DNA of 64,000 bases. Source: G963663525 sp963663525. GTDB taxonomy: Bacteria; Myxococcota_A; SURF-8; G963663525. The translations under genes were made by a program, and so were the position numbers. Within the stretch, counting starts at the first letter, position 1. The number at the start of each line of letters is the position of its first letter. The stretch covers positions 1,612,001 through 1,676,000 of the forward strand of contig CAXXHC010000003.1 of the NCBI GenBank assembly GCA_963663525.2, given 5' to 3'. Under the pieces are notes generated by a model. That model was not told where the DNA came from, searched no databases, and saw nothing but the letters and a program-made list of their open reading frames with translations. Shown one piece after another: positions 16,716 to 25,838 of this stretch.

Positions 16716-17459
16716 ATGAAACGAATCATGTTGAAGGTATTGTTTTTTCTCATCGTTTTGGCGAGTTCGTCGGAGTTTCTCCATTGTGCGCCAACCTATT
16801 CTCCTGCGGCGAGAGGGTTGCTATACGGCTCGCCCGCTCGTTTCGAGAAAGGCGATCTGGAAATCGGTGGTGGGGCCGGCGGGACTGCTCCGCTGGGTGG
16901 AAAAATCAGCTATGCCCCGACGGATTTTTTACAAGTGGAAACGGGTGTGTCCAATGCAGGCGGTGTCATGGGGTACGTCGGGCCCCGGTTTTCTTTCTGG
17001 CCCGTGACCCGGCAGTCACACCATGTCAAACTGTTGGCGGAGGCGGAATTTGGTTTCGGTTTGGGGGCAGGTGGAGAATATTGCGGAAATGATCCCGAAA
17101 GAGAAACCTGCGATGGCCCCGGCGACTCGACATGGCCACTGATCGACCCGCAAAAGGCGGAGAAATCCTGGAAAAATCGTTTCGCCTATGGAGGGTATGC
17201 GGGACTCGGATTGGGAGTGGGCGTTCTGGAAGATTGGTTGGATTTTTTCGCGAAAGTTCGCATCCAGGAAACCAAAGCCGATGGGATTCCAGCCACTTTC
17301 TGGTTTTCCGGCGGTGTGGGAGTGCAGGTGAATATTTACAAAGTCGTGAAAATTTATTTCTTCCCGTATGTTCATCACCAGTATTTGAACCGACTCGACG
17401 CAGAGTCTTTTAACGGTCTCGAACTGGGTCTTGCCGTCAATTACAACGTGCTCCAATGA
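16716..17459 (+). CDS. Predicted outer-membrane protein, tandem paralogue 1
   Basis: 247 aa from the ATG at 16716, with GAGAGGA upstream; the ATG at 16701 is in the leader. Hydrophobic signal peptide ending near 'FLHC' (possible lipoprotein Cys). Family motif 'GSPARFEKGDLEIGGG' follows, then alternating strands rich in Gly and aromatics ('GYVGPRFSFWPVTRQ', 'FAYGGYAGLGLGVGV', 'FWFSGGVGVQVN') ending in an Asn-Val-Leu strand, as expected for a small beta-barrel. One conserved Cys pair region ('YCGNDPERETCDGPGD'). First of three paralogues in a row. Function unknown. Confidence 0.75.
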   Translation: MKRIMLKVLFFLIVLASSSEFLHCAPTYSPAARGLLYGSPARFEKGDLEIGGGAGGTAPLGGKISYAPTDFLQVETGVSNAGGVMGYVGPRFSFWPVTRQSHHVKLLAEAEFGFGLGAGGEYCGNDPERETCDGPGDSTWPLIDPQKAEKSWKNRFAYGGYAGLGLGVGVLEDWLDFFAKVRIQETKADGIPATFWFSGGVGVQVNIYKVVKIYFFPYVHHQYLNRLDAESFNGLELGLAVNYNVLQ

Positions 17460-17541
17460 AATCCGTTCCGGATTCGTGGCGTCGGGTTGGAAACCCGAAA
17501 AAGAACTGTTCGTAACGTGGGCAGAGCTGGAGAGGAAACGC

Positions 17542-18291
17542 ATGAAGCAGGTTGTATTCAACTCGTGGTTTTTACTGACTGTTTTCTCGATCTTTTCCGG
17601 GGTGTGGGGCTGCGCTCCGCCCTTGTCGCCACCGGTGCGGGGATTGATGTACGGTTCCCCCGCCCGTTTCGAAAAGGGTGACGTCGAATGGGGCGCGGGA
17701 GTCGGGTCGTTGTTTGGCACCAAGGCCGGGTATGCGCCGCTGGACTGGTTGCAGGTGGAGGGCGGCGTCGAAGCGATGGGCGGCGTCATGCTTTTCGGAG
17801 GCACCCGGCTTTCGTTCTGGCCGGTGACGAAACAGCATGGGAGATTCAAACTGCTTTCGGAGATCGAACTGGGCGGAGGCGTGGGCGCCGGGGGGATGAA
17901 TTGCGACTCGGAGGCCGTCGATGAAACCTGCGACGGGTTCGAAAGCGAGGGGAACTGGGACGACCGTGTGGCCTACGGAGGTTACACCGGAACCGGATTG
18001 GGTTGGGGAATCGGCGAGTGGATCGATCTCTACGCCAAAACCAGAGTTCAGGTGACGAAATCCCAAGACGTGCCCGTCACGTTCTGGGCTTCCGGAGCGA
18101 CGGGAATTCAGGTAAACGTCTTCAAAACCGTCAAGATCTATTTTTCCCCCATACAAATTCACTACTATACGAATCGATTCGACCACGCCAGGATGTACAC
18201 CATGGAAATCGGCCTGGGTTTCACCGACAACATGATTCACCACGATCCTTTCATGATCGAAGCGCGGCGCGAAAACGAATCCTCGAAGTGA
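17542..18291 (+). CDS. Predicted outer-membrane protein, tandem paralogue 2
   Basis: 249 aa from the ATG at 17542; the leader 'CTGGAGAGGAAACGC' copies that of paralogue 1, so leader and gene were duplicated together. The signal peptide ends 'VWGCAP' (possible lipobox). Shares 'GSPARFEKGDVEWGAG', 'RLSFWPVTKQ' and 'FWASGATGIQVNVFKTVKIYF' with its neighbours but lacks the roughly 20-residue insertion after the Cys pair and has an extra C-terminal tail ('MIHHDPFMIEARRENESSK'). Most divergent of the three. Confidence 0.75.
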   Translation: MKQVVFNSWFLLTVFSIFSGVWGCAPPLSPPVRGLMYGSPARFEKGDVEWGAGVGSLFGTKAGYAPLDWLQVEGGVEAMGGVMLFGGTRLSFWPVTKQHGRFKLLSEIELGGGVGAGGMNCDSEAVDETCDGFESEGNWDDRVAYGGYTGTGLGWGIGEWIDLYAKTRVQVTKSQDVPVTFWASGATGIQVNVFKTVKIYFSPIQIHYYTNRFDHARMYTMEIGLGFTDNMIHHDPFMIEARRENESSK

Positions 18292-18310
18292 GAGATCTGG
18301 AGCGGGTTCT

Positions 18311-19069
18311 ATGAAGCAGGCAGTATACAAGTCGTTGTTTTTTCTGGTGACGATCTCGATTTCATTCGGGCTGTGCCGTTGCGTTTCCACCTTTTCGCCA
18401 CCGGTGCGAGCATTGCTGTCCGGTTCTCCGGCGCGTTTCGAGAAAGGCGAATTGGAAATCGGCGGCGGTTTTTATCCGTATGACGGAAGAGTCAGCTACG
18501 TTCCGCAGGACTGGGTGCAGTTGGAAATGGGGGTATCCAGTCTGGAGGGAGTCATGGGCTACGCCGGTCCCCGGTTTTCACTCTGGCCCGTGGCGCGGCA
18601 GACGGGCGACGTCAAGCTGCTGGCGGAAACCGAAATCGGCTTAGGGTTCGGAGCGGGAGGCATATACTGCGGAAACGATTCCGACAACGAATACTGCGAC
18701 GGTCCCGGCGACATGTGGGAGGGTTTCGACGACGATGGCACGAAGTGGAAACTGGACGACCCGGAAAAGGCGGATCGATCCTGGAAAGGTCGCTTTGCCT
18801 ACGGAGGATACGCGGGCATCGGCATCGGCATCGGAGTTTTGGACGATCTGTTGGATATCTACCTGAAAACCCGCGTCCAGGAAACCAAAGCCGATGGGAT
18901 TCCGGCCACGTTCTGGTTTTCCGGCGGTGTGGGATTGCAGGTGAATGTCCAACCCGTAAAAATTTATATAAACCCGTTTGTCCTGCACAGCTATTCGAAC
19001 AAACTCGATGCAGAGGGGTTCCCCCTTTGCGAGTTCGGTCTTTCCGTCAATTACAATGTGTTTCACTGA
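18311..19069 (+). CDS. Predicted outer-membrane protein, tandem paralogue 3
   Basis: 252 aa. Signal peptide 'KSLFFLVTISISFGLCRC', then 'GSPARFEKGELEIGGG' and the same strand pattern as paralogues 1 and 2; the block 'VQETKADGIPATFWFSGGVG' is nearly identical to paralogue 1, so 1 and 3 are the closest pair. Contains the insertion 'GFDDDGTKWKLDDPEKADRS'. Starts 19 bp after paralogue 2, so the three are probably one transcript. Confidence 0.75.
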   Translation: MKQAVYKSLFFLVTISISFGLCRCVSTFSPPVRALLSGSPARFEKGELEIGGGFYPYDGRVSYVPQDWVQLEMGVSSLEGVMGYAGPRFSLWPVARQTGDVKLLAETEIGLGFGAGGIYCGNDSDNEYCDGPGDMWEGFDDDGTKWKLDDPEKADRSWKGRFAYGGYAGIGIGIGVLDDLLDIYLKTRVQETKADGIPATFWFSGGVGLQVNVQPVKIYINPFVLHSYSNKLDAEGFPLCEFGLSVNYNVFH

Positions 19070-19122
19070 AATCCGGTTCGGCGGGATCTCATTGGAATTG
19101 TTGTAAAATCATGAAGTAGACC

Positions 19123-20388
19123 TCATCCCCGCAGGCGCAGCACCTTGCGTTCGTAGTCCATCACCGCATCGATCAACCCCGCTCCCACCGGCACGTCGCA
19201 GCGTTCGCAATAGTGGTCCCAGACCGCGCCGAAGGGTAGGGTTTTGAGGGTTTCAAGCAGCGCCAGACGGGCGAACTTGTTGTTTTCCCTCTCGTATTTC
19301 CGAAGCGTTTCGGTGGGTTCCAGCAGCGCTTTGAGCAGCGCCAACAGCGTGGCCCGCGATCCGATGCTCCACGCGCCGACGCGGTTCAGTTCGGCGTCGA
19401 AGAAATCCAGCGCCATGTGCACCCGTCCGAGGGCTTCGGCGCGCACCGTTTCTTCCATCACCGCTTGGAGATCGTCGGAGAAAATCACCACGTGGTCGCT
19501 GTCCCAGCGCACGGGACGCGAGACGTGCAGCAGCAACTCGTCGAAAAACGGCAGCATCGCCGAAAGCTTGTCCGCCACGGATTCGGTGGGGTGGAAGTGC
19601 CCGAGATCCAGGCAGACCATCACGCCGTGCTGCAGCGCCCATCCGTAGTAAAATTCGTGGCTGCCCACCACGAAAGATTCCGAGCCGATGCCGAACAGTT
19701 TCGACTCCACGGCGTCTTTCAACCGCTCCGGCGAAAAACGATTTTCGTAAATGATATCCAGACTTTCCTTGAGCCAAAGCCGGTGAGGATGGCGGCTTGG
19801 CGTGAGATCTTTCGAGCCGTCGGGAATCCACAGGTTGTGCAGGCAGGGCGATCCGAGTTCCCGGCCCATGTGCGCCGAAATTTCCCGGCAGCGCCGGACG
19901 TGCTCGATCCAGAATTCCCGCACGCCCCGGTCCCTGTGGCTCAAGGTGAAGCCATCTTCGGCTTTTGGATGGGAAAAGAGGGTCGCGTTGAAGTCCAGGC
20001 CAATACCTAAGCTACGTGCCCAGTCGATCCAACTTGCGAAATGTTCCGGTCCGATGGCGTCCCGATCCACTTTTTTCCCGCCGAAATCTCCGTACATGGC
20101 GTGGAGGTTCAGCCGGTGGCGTCCCGGAATCAGGTGCATCGCCTCTTCGGCGTCGGCGCGCAATTCGTCCAAGGTGCGAGCGCGCCCCGGAAAATTGCCG
20201 GTCACGGCGATGCCTCCGCCGTCCAGGGAGGCGTCCGGCGTTTCGAAGCCGCCCACGTCGTCCCCCTGCCAGCAGTGGATCGACAGCGCCGCCGCTTGCA
20301 GGGCGTCCAGCGCTTTTTCGGTATCCACTCCCAGTTCTGTGTAACGTTCTTTGGCGATGTCGTAGGCTTTTTGCGAATCCGGTTTCAT
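19123..20388 (-). CDS. rhaA: L-rhamnose isomerase
   Basis: 421 aa from the ATG at 20388 (AAAGGA upstream; a longer frame exists but 'MKPDSQKAYDIAKERY' aligns with the family start). Signatures are very close to E. coli RhaA: 'SIHCWQGDDVGGFE', 'GRHRLNLHAMYGD', 'LGLDFN'-type segment 'GIGLDFNATLFSHP', 'DAVESKLFGIGSESFVVGS', 'CLDLGHFHPTE' and 'LLHVSRPVRWDSDHVV', containing the metal-binding Glu, Asp and His residues. Converts L-rhamnose to L-rhamnulose. It follows rhaB by 25 bp. No aldolase (rhaD) or mutarotase is seen nearby. Confidence 0.95.
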   Translation of the reverse strand: MKPDSQKAYDIAKERYTELGVDTEKALDALQAAALSIHCWQGDDVGGFETPDASLDGGGIAVTGNFPGRARTLDELRADAEEAMHLIPGRHRLNLHAMYGDFGGKKVDRDAIGPEHFASWIDWARSLGIGLDFNATLFSHPKAEDGFTLSHRDRGVREFWIEHVRRCREISAHMGRELGSPCLHNLWIPDGSKDLTPSRHPHRLWLKESLDIIYENRFSPERLKDAVESKLFGIGSESFVVGSHEFYYGWALQHGVMVCLDLGHFHPTESVADKLSAMLPFFDELLLHVSRPVRWDSDHVVIFSDDLQAVMEETVRAEALGRVHMALDFFDAELNRVGAWSIGSRATLLALLKALLEPTETLRKYERENNKFARLALLETLKTLPFGAVWDHYCERCDVPVGAGLIDAVMDYERKVLRLRG

Positions 20389-20413
20389 GTTGCGTCCTTT
20401 GGCGTGGAATGGA

Positions 20414-21889
20414 TCAATTTGTGACGAGTTTTGCGAATCGTGCATAGGCCCGGTCCCAGGCTTCGGTTTTTTGCGGCTCGTATACGGCGGGTTGCACCGT
20501 GTTGCGCACGACCGCTCGCAGGGCGTCCAGGTTTTCGAGTCGTCCCAGCGCCATGGCTTGCACGAGCAGGTTCCCGATGGCGGTGGCCTCCACTGGACCG
20601 GCGACCACGGGCCGTCCTGTGGCGTCGGCGGTGAACTGGCAAAGCAAAGAATTGCGCGATCCGCCCCCGATGACGTGCACCGTCTCGATACTCCGACCGG
20701 AAGCCTCCTGAAGCCGATCCAGGACGAAACGGGACTTCAGCGCGAGACTTTCCAGGATGCAGCGGACGGTTTCCCCCCGATTTTTCGGAACGGGCTCGCC
20801 GCTCTCCCGGCATCGTTCGGCGATGGCGTCGGGCATGTGCTCCGGGTTCGAAAAGGCGGGGTAGTCCGGATCGATCAGGGACGCGAGGGAGCGCGCCTGT
20901 CGGGCTTCGTCCAGCAGTACATCGAAGGAAGGTTCCTGCCCGGCTTCGGACCACCGCTTGCGGCATTCTTCCAAGAGCCACATGCCGGTGACGTTTTTCA
21001 GCACCCGGTAACGATTTTCGACGCCTCCTTCGTTCGTGATATTGAAAGCCAGGCTTTTTTCGTCGAGCAGCGGCGTTTTCGACTCGATGCCCACGAGCGA
21101 CCAGGTGCCCGAACTGATGTAGGCCCAGTGCTCTCCCTCGGCGGGAATCGCCGCGATGGCCGAGGCCGTGTCGTGGGTCGCCACGGCGACCACCGGCAGT
21201 GGACCGATACCCGTTCGGCGGGCGAGGTCGTCGGTAAGCGTCCCGAGGATGCTTCCCGGTGGTACAATCTCTTGCATGATGGCGGGGTCGATGCCCAAAG
21301 CCTCGAAAAGCTCCTCGTCCCAGCCTTGGCTGTGAATGTTGAGAAGCTGGGAGGTCGTGGCGAAAGTGTACTCGGTTTTCTTCACACCGGTGAGCAGGTA
21401 ATGCAAAAGGTCGGGAATAAAGAGCAAATCGCCGGCGACGTCCAGCAGGGGGGAGGCGTCGCGCCGCATCGCTTCGAGTTGAAACAGCGTGTTGAGCGGT
21501 AGAAACTGGATGCCGGTGCGCTCATAAATGCGTTCTTTCGGCAATTTCGCGCAAAACCGCTCCATTGCGCCCTCGGTGCGAGGGTCGCGGTAGGTGTAGG
21601 GAAGTCCCAGCAGGCTGCCATCCTGGGCCATCAGGCCGAAATCCACGCCCCAGGTATCGATGCCCACCGAATCGATGCGCACGCCTTTTACGGCGGCGGT
21701 ACGCAGGCCGTCGAGGATGTGTTCGTATAGCGCGAAAATGTTCCAGTGCAGGTGGCCGTGAATTGGCAGCATCGGGTTAGGAAAGCGGGAAATCTCTTCG
21801 ATGTCAAGGGTTTCGCCGTCCAACGTTCCCAGAATCGCCCGACCGCTGGTGGCGCCCAGATCGAAGGCCAGATGTCTGGAAGGTTCCAT
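20414..21889 (-). CDS. rhaB: Rhamnulokinase
   Basis: 491 aa, FGGY kinase family. 'HLAFDLGATSGRAILG' is the phosphate-1 loop, 'DSVGIDTWGVDFGLM' the catalytic Asp region, 'VVAVATHDTASAIAAIP' and 'YISSGTWSLVGIE' are rhamnulokinase hallmarks, and 'VIGGGSRNSLLCQFTADATG' is the C-terminal adenosine motif. Phosphorylates L-rhamnulose. First gene of the rhaB-rhaA operon; the upstream interval contains dispersed repeat copy B and no regulator gene. Confidence 0.94.
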   Translation of the reverse strand: MEPSRHLAFDLGATSGRAILGTLDGETLDIEEISRFPNPMLPIHGHLHWNIFALYEHILDGLRTAAVKGVRIDSVGIDTWGVDFGLMAQDGSLLGLPYTYRDPRTEGAMERFCAKLPKERIYERTGIQFLPLNTLFQLEAMRRDASPLLDVAGDLLFIPDLLHYLLTGVKKTEYTFATTSQLLNIHSQGWDEELFEALGIDPAIMQEIVPPGSILGTLTDDLARRTGIGPLPVVAVATHDTASAIAAIPAEGEHWAYISSGTWSLVGIESKTPLLDEKSLAFNITNEGGVENRYRVLKNVTGMWLLEECRKRWSEAGQEPSFDVLLDEARQARSLASLIDPDYPAFSNPEHMPDAIAERCRESGEPVPKNRGETVRCILESLALKSRFVLDRLQEASGRSIETVHVIGGGSRNSLLCQFTADATGRPVVAGPVEATAIGNLLVQAMALGRLENLDALRAVVRNTVQPAVYEPQKTEAWDRAYARFAKLVTN

Positions 21890-21936
21890 GGGTTCTCCTG
21901 TGTCGCGGGTGCATCATAAAAAATTGTCAGCATTTC

Positions 21937-22045
21937 GGACCCGGAGGGTCCAAGTGCCTCTCCCGTTGGGAGAGGCCGGTGCGTTAGCACCGGGTGAGGG
22001 GATTTTATGCACCCTCACCCTAACCCTCTCCCAAAGGGAGAGGGG
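21937..22045. repeat. Dispersed intergenic palindromic repeat, copy B
   Basis: Same order of hairpins as copy A (GGACCC/GGGTCC, CTCTCCC/GGGAGAG, CCGGTGC/GCACCGG, CCCTCACCC...GGGAGAGGG). Several loop bases differ while arms stay paired. Lies between rhaB and dgt. Confidence 0.85.
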
Positions 22046-22145
22046 ATATTTCCCTTTGTTATTCATAGGTTACAAAATAATACCATGGTTGTTGTTTGAC
22101 AATATTTCGTGATACACCTCTATGCCGCTACGGTTGTACGGTGGT

Positions 22146-23234
22146 TTACTCGCCCCACTCTCTGGGCAGATAAATCGACCTGAACAGCCGCAGCAGGTAG
22201 CGGTCGGTCATGCCGCTGACGTAATCGCAGAGTTTTTGGTAGCCTCGCTCGTCGTCCGGTTGCAGGTTGCGTTCTTCGATCAGCCGTTCGAAGACCAGCT
22301 TCAGCACCCGGCAGCCGCGCACGGTCTGGCCTTTCAGATTTTCGTTGTGGTACATGTTGGTGCGCAAGAATTGGCGTAACTCCAGGTATTCTTCCTCCAC
22401 GTCGTCGGGAAACGCGAGCCGCTGCAGGGCGTCGTCGCGATTTTCGGGGAGGGGTTCGCATTCCAGGCCCTCCTGGCTGCGTTCCAGTAAAGATGTCACC
22501 AGCAGATTGACGAGGTTCCGTACGAGAATCCCCATGGCAACCTTGATCGAGGTGTTCTTCGGCGGGAGGTTGCGTTGGACGATGGCGAGATCCATGTTTT
22601 TCAGCCCCGCGAATCCCATGCGGTGGTAGCGGACGAAATCGTCCAGGTCGTGGACGGTGTAGGCGATTTCGTCGGCGAGGTCCGCGATGCGCGCTTCCAG
22701 GCTCGGTCGGGTGTCCTCGATGGGTCGACGGTAGAGGTCGGCCAGAAACCGCTTGGCGGACGCCGACTTGGCGATGCCTGCCAGGGTCTCCCAGGTCAGG
22801 TTGAGTCCCGGATAGTGGTCCGACTTGATCTCGATCAGCGTGACGATACGGATGTTTTGCAGGTTGTGGTCGAAGCCGCCGTGCTCTTTCATCAACTCGT
22901 CCAGCATTTCTTCGCCCTGGTGCCCGAACGGCGGGTGGCCGAGGTCGTGGGCCAGGGCAATGGCCTCGGTCAGTTCGCGGTTGAGGCGCAACTGCTCGGC
23001 GATGTGCGTGGCGATCTGCGTGGTTTCGAGGGTGTGGGTCAGGCGGTTGCGGAAGTGGTCGCCTTCGATGGGCGAAAACACCTGTGTTTTCAAGGATAAT
23101 CGGCGAAAGGCGCGGGAATACAAAATACGCCCCACGTCGCGACGCCAGGGGGAGCGGAAGTCCTCCTCGGTCGTGCGTGTGTGGACGCGCCCCTGGGTTT
23201 CTTTCACGGCGAACGGAGAGAGTTCGTACAGCAC
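22146..23234 (-). CDS. dgt: dGTP triphosphohydrolase-like HD-domain protein
   Basis: 362 aa with a GTG start at 23234 and AGGAG upstream. HD-domain residues: His67 in 'RLTHTLE', His96-Asp97 in 'ALAHDLGHPPFGHQGE', and Asp in 'AYTVHDLDDFVRYH' near residue 200. N-terminal 'RDVGRILYSRAFRRLSLKTQVF' is typical of the dNTPase family. It hydrolyses dNTPs to nucleosides and triphosphate. The start is 9 bp after the stop of the FG-GAP gene, so the two are co-transcribed, though no functional link is obvious. Confidence 0.9.
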   Translation of the reverse strand: MLYELSPFAVKETQGRVHTRTTEEDFRSPWRRDVGRILYSRAFRRLSLKTQVFSPIEGDHFRNRLTHTLETTQIATHIAEQLRLNRELTEAIALAHDLGHPPFGHQGEEMLDELMKEHGGFDHNLQNIRIVTLIEIKSDHYPGLNLTWETLAGIAKSASAKRFLADLYRRPIEDTRPSLEARIADLADEIAYTVHDLDDFVRYHRMGFAGLKNMDLAIVQRNLPPKNTSIKVAMGILVRNLVNLLVTSLLERSQEGLECEPLPENRDDALQRLAFPDDVEEEYLELRQFLRTNMYHNENLKGQTVRGCRVLKLVFERLIEERNLQPDDERGYQKLCDYVSGMTDRYLLRLFRSIYLPREWGE

Positions 23235-23243
23235 GGAGTTCTC

Positions 23244-25625
23244 CTAGCGGATCGGTGTGGCATAGCGTCGCGTTCGAACCAGCAGCAACCCTCCTACAAG
23301 GAACCAGAGCCATAAGGTAGAGGTCGGTTCGGAGGACGAGCACCCATTATCCATAGATCCTTTTGAAACCTCCGGTACATACGAAGTGGTGTCCTCGTCT
23401 CCCTCGCCCGACGGGAAGGGCGGACTTTCCGAGTCTCCGTCCGCTTCGGAAAACGTGGTGCAGGTTCCCTCCTGGCAGTCTTCGGGGCAGTCTTCGGCTT
23501 TCTCCCAAAAGCATTCGAAACAGGAATAGGCGTTTCCGTCCATACAGGTGCGCTCGTCGGGTTGACATTGCGTGCCTTGTTCGCAGAACACGATCCGCTG
23601 GTCGGCGGAAACCTCCCGTTCGGCGCTCGTGGAGCCGTCCTGCCAGATGGCCTGCACCGTCGCCGACGTTTTCTCTCCCAGTCCGAAATGCTGGACGAAG
23701 CTGTTCTGCACGGCCATGGATTTGCCGCCCTCCACCTGCTTGACCACCCGTAGATCGCCGAATTTTGCGACTACGCGGCAGCCGATGCAACTCGTGTTGG
23801 AGGTGCTTCCTCCTACAAGTTTGACTTGCAGCCAGTGGTTGGAACCGGCGGCGCCGTTGTTTTTGAAGTAGCGGTTGGTCATCAGGTCCAGATCGCCGTC
23901 CAAATCCACGTCCGCTGCCGCCGCTCCCCAGCCGTTGAACGTCACCGCTCCGGTGGGATAGGTTACGTCGGTGAAGTGAGGCACGCCGTCCGTTTCGCCA
24001 TCGCGATGGTAGAGGAAACTCGGATATTCCGTATAGATTCCGGTAATGTACAGGTCTTCCCAGCCGTCGTTGTCGTAATCCCACCACAGCACGTCGGAGT
24101 GGGTTTCGCTGTAGGTCACGCCGGAGGCTTCGCGGACGTCCGCAAAGGTGAAGTCGGGCGGACCCTCGTTGAGGTAAATGCGGGTCTGGTCGCTGAAATC
24201 GATGAACCGAGGATGGGCCAGGTTGCCCACGGCGAGGTCGAAATAGCCGTCGCGGTCCACATCCGCCCATTCGCAGCCTATCCCGTGCCCGAACGATCCG
24301 CCGATGTTGGTTCCCGCCACGCCCTTGCGAAACGAGGTGTTGAAGAACAGACCCGTGCCGTCGTTTTCCCACAGGCGATCCGGGTCGAGACGGTAGTTGG
24401 CCACGAAAATGTCCAGGTCACCGTCGTTGTCGTAGTCGGCCCAGGCCACACCGCGTCCGCACTGTACTTTGTCGTAGTACACAAGGTCGTAATACAGACC
24501 GGCTTCCTCGCTCACGTCCTCGAAAGCTCCCTGCCCACTTTCCCATAAACCGTTGTTTTTCCACAGCTTATGCTCGTAGCAGTCGGAGATGTCCTCCGTA
24601 TCGGGTTTCTGGTAGTTGGCCACGTACAGATCGATCCAGCCGTCTCCGTCCATGTCGCCCCAGGCCGCACCCTCGGTGGTGTACTCGTCGGAGGGCGCGC
24701 CGTCGAGAATGCGGGTAAACGTGCCGTCGCAGTCGTTGTGCATCAGGACGTCGGTTTCGCCCTGGGCCGAAACGATGCCGAAAAAGTCCAGACAGCCGTC
24801 GTTGTCGAAATCGCCCCAGATGCCCCCCCGTGAGGGCAGATACGTGGTGGTTTCGCCGTCGCTTGTCGCCAGACCGGCTTCCACGGAAACGTCCGTGAAA
24901 ACCCCGCCGTCGTTGCGGAACAGTTGCTTGCCGTTGACCAGCAGGTCGTCGTCGCCGTCCCGGTCGTAGTCGCCCCAGGCGGGGCGGCTCGCCCCGACCA
25001 GCCCGGCGTCGTCGGTGGCGTCTTCGAAGGGAAACTGAGTCAATTCACTGGTGTAGGCCGCCTTGATACGAATGATGAAATTGCCCATGTTGTTGCCGTC
25101 TTCGTCGGAAATGGTCTTTTTCACCCTCGGTTCATCCGGGCTGTAAAACGCCGATTTTTTTTGATCGGCACTGGAGGAGTCGAGCACGACCCCCGGACCG
25201 CCATCGACGAGCACGGCCCCGGCATGGATGTAGCCGGGTTTGTCTCTGGCGGCGATGGGCGGATCGAACGTCCAGGTGACGAGACCACCGCCGAGCGGCG
25301 CGAGAGTCGTATACGGTTCGACCAGATCCCCTCCCAGAGGGTCGTTGCCGCCTCCGTCCTTCCAAAGGTGCAATTCCACTGGGCCGCTGTCGGAAAAGGC
25401 CACCTGCACTTCGTGGATTTCGGCGGGATGCTCCATCCAGAACATCACCGACTGCCAGGAACCCGCCTCGACGCCCTGGAGGGTGAATTCACTGGTGCCG
25501 TCGTCGTAAGAGAAAAGTTGGGGTTCTCCGGCTTGGGAGATCGCAGGAGTCAGACAGACGATTCCGGCGAGAAGAAAAACCGCGATTGCCGGAAAACGAG
25601 AGTTGTCCGAGTATGGAAAAAACAT
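23244..25625 (-). CDS. Secreted FG-GAP/ASPIC-UnbV repeat protein with MYXO-CTERM-like tail
   Basis: 793 aa. Sec signal peptide ending 'AISQAGEP'. A beta domain (about residues 35-190) is followed by seven or so FG-GAP/VCBS repeats with calcium loops ('DYDRDGDDDLLVNG', 'DNDGCLDFFG', 'DGDGWIDLYVANY', 'DNDGDLDIFVANYR', 'DRDGYFDLAVGNL', 'DNDGWEDLYITG', 'DLDGDLDLMTNRY'), then an ASPIC/UnbV domain ('FGLGEKTSATVQAIWQDGS'). A Cys-rich, acidic linker leads to 'GCSSS', a hydrophobic helix (LWLWFLVGGLLLV) and a basic end (RTRR), the Cys-helix-Arg layout of MYXO-CTERM sorting signals. Probably a surface protein. Confidence 0.85.
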   Translation of the reverse strand: MFFPYSDNSRFPAIAVFLLAGIVCLTPAISQAGEPQLFSYDDGTSEFTLQGVEAGSWQSVMFWMEHPAEIHEVQVAFSDSGPVELHLWKDGGGNDPLGGDLVEPYTTLAPLGGGLVTWTFDPPIAARDKPGYIHAGAVLVDGGPGVVLDSSSADQKKSAFYSPDEPRVKKTISDEDGNNMGNFIIRIKAAYTSELTQFPFEDATDDAGLVGASRPAWGDYDRDGDDDLLVNGKQLFRNDGGVFTDVSVEAGLATSDGETTTYLPSRGGIWGDFDNDGCLDFFGIVSAQGETDVLMHNDCDGTFTRILDGAPSDEYTTEGAAWGDMDGDGWIDLYVANYQKPDTEDISDCYEHKLWKNNGLWESGQGAFEDVSEEAGLYYDLVYYDKVQCGRGVAWADYDNDGDLDIFVANYRLDPDRLWENDGTGLFFNTSFRKGVAGTNIGGSFGHGIGCEWADVDRDGYFDLAVGNLAHPRFIDFSDQTRIYLNEGPPDFTFADVREASGVTYSETHSDVLWWDYDNDGWEDLYITGIYTEYPSFLYHRDGETDGVPHFTDVTYPTGAVTFNGWGAAAADVDLDGDLDLMTNRYFKNNGAAGSNHWLQVKLVGGSTSNTSCIGCRVVAKFGDLRVVKQVEGGKSMAVQNSFVQHFGLGEKTSATVQAIWQDGSTSAEREVSADQRIVFCEQGTQCQPDERTCMDGNAYSCFECFWEKAEDCPEDCQEGTCTTFSEADGDSESPPFPSGEGDEDTTSYVPEVSKGSMDNGCSSSEPTSTLWLWFLVGGLLLVRTRRYATPIR

Positions 25626-25838
25626 AAAAACCTCCCTTGCAAATTGATGAATTGTACGAGATGTGTCAAACTAGAGCAAGTTCGAGACAACGGGGGGAGA
25701 GGTTTTACGAACGACGAACCATTGCGACGGTGGGAAAAAACGAATAGAGAAATATCCACGCCGTCGAAGTCGCCGTTCGGATGCAATGGAATCCGGCGCA
25801 AACATCCGGAAAAACTAGTATTTTTATTGGAGGTGGAC

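Noticed and set aside
24924..25838. Upstream extension of the aldehyde dehydrogenase frame
   Set aside because: The added 305 residues are antisense to the FG-GAP gene; the ATG at 25839 has a good ribosome site and matches the ALDH7 start.
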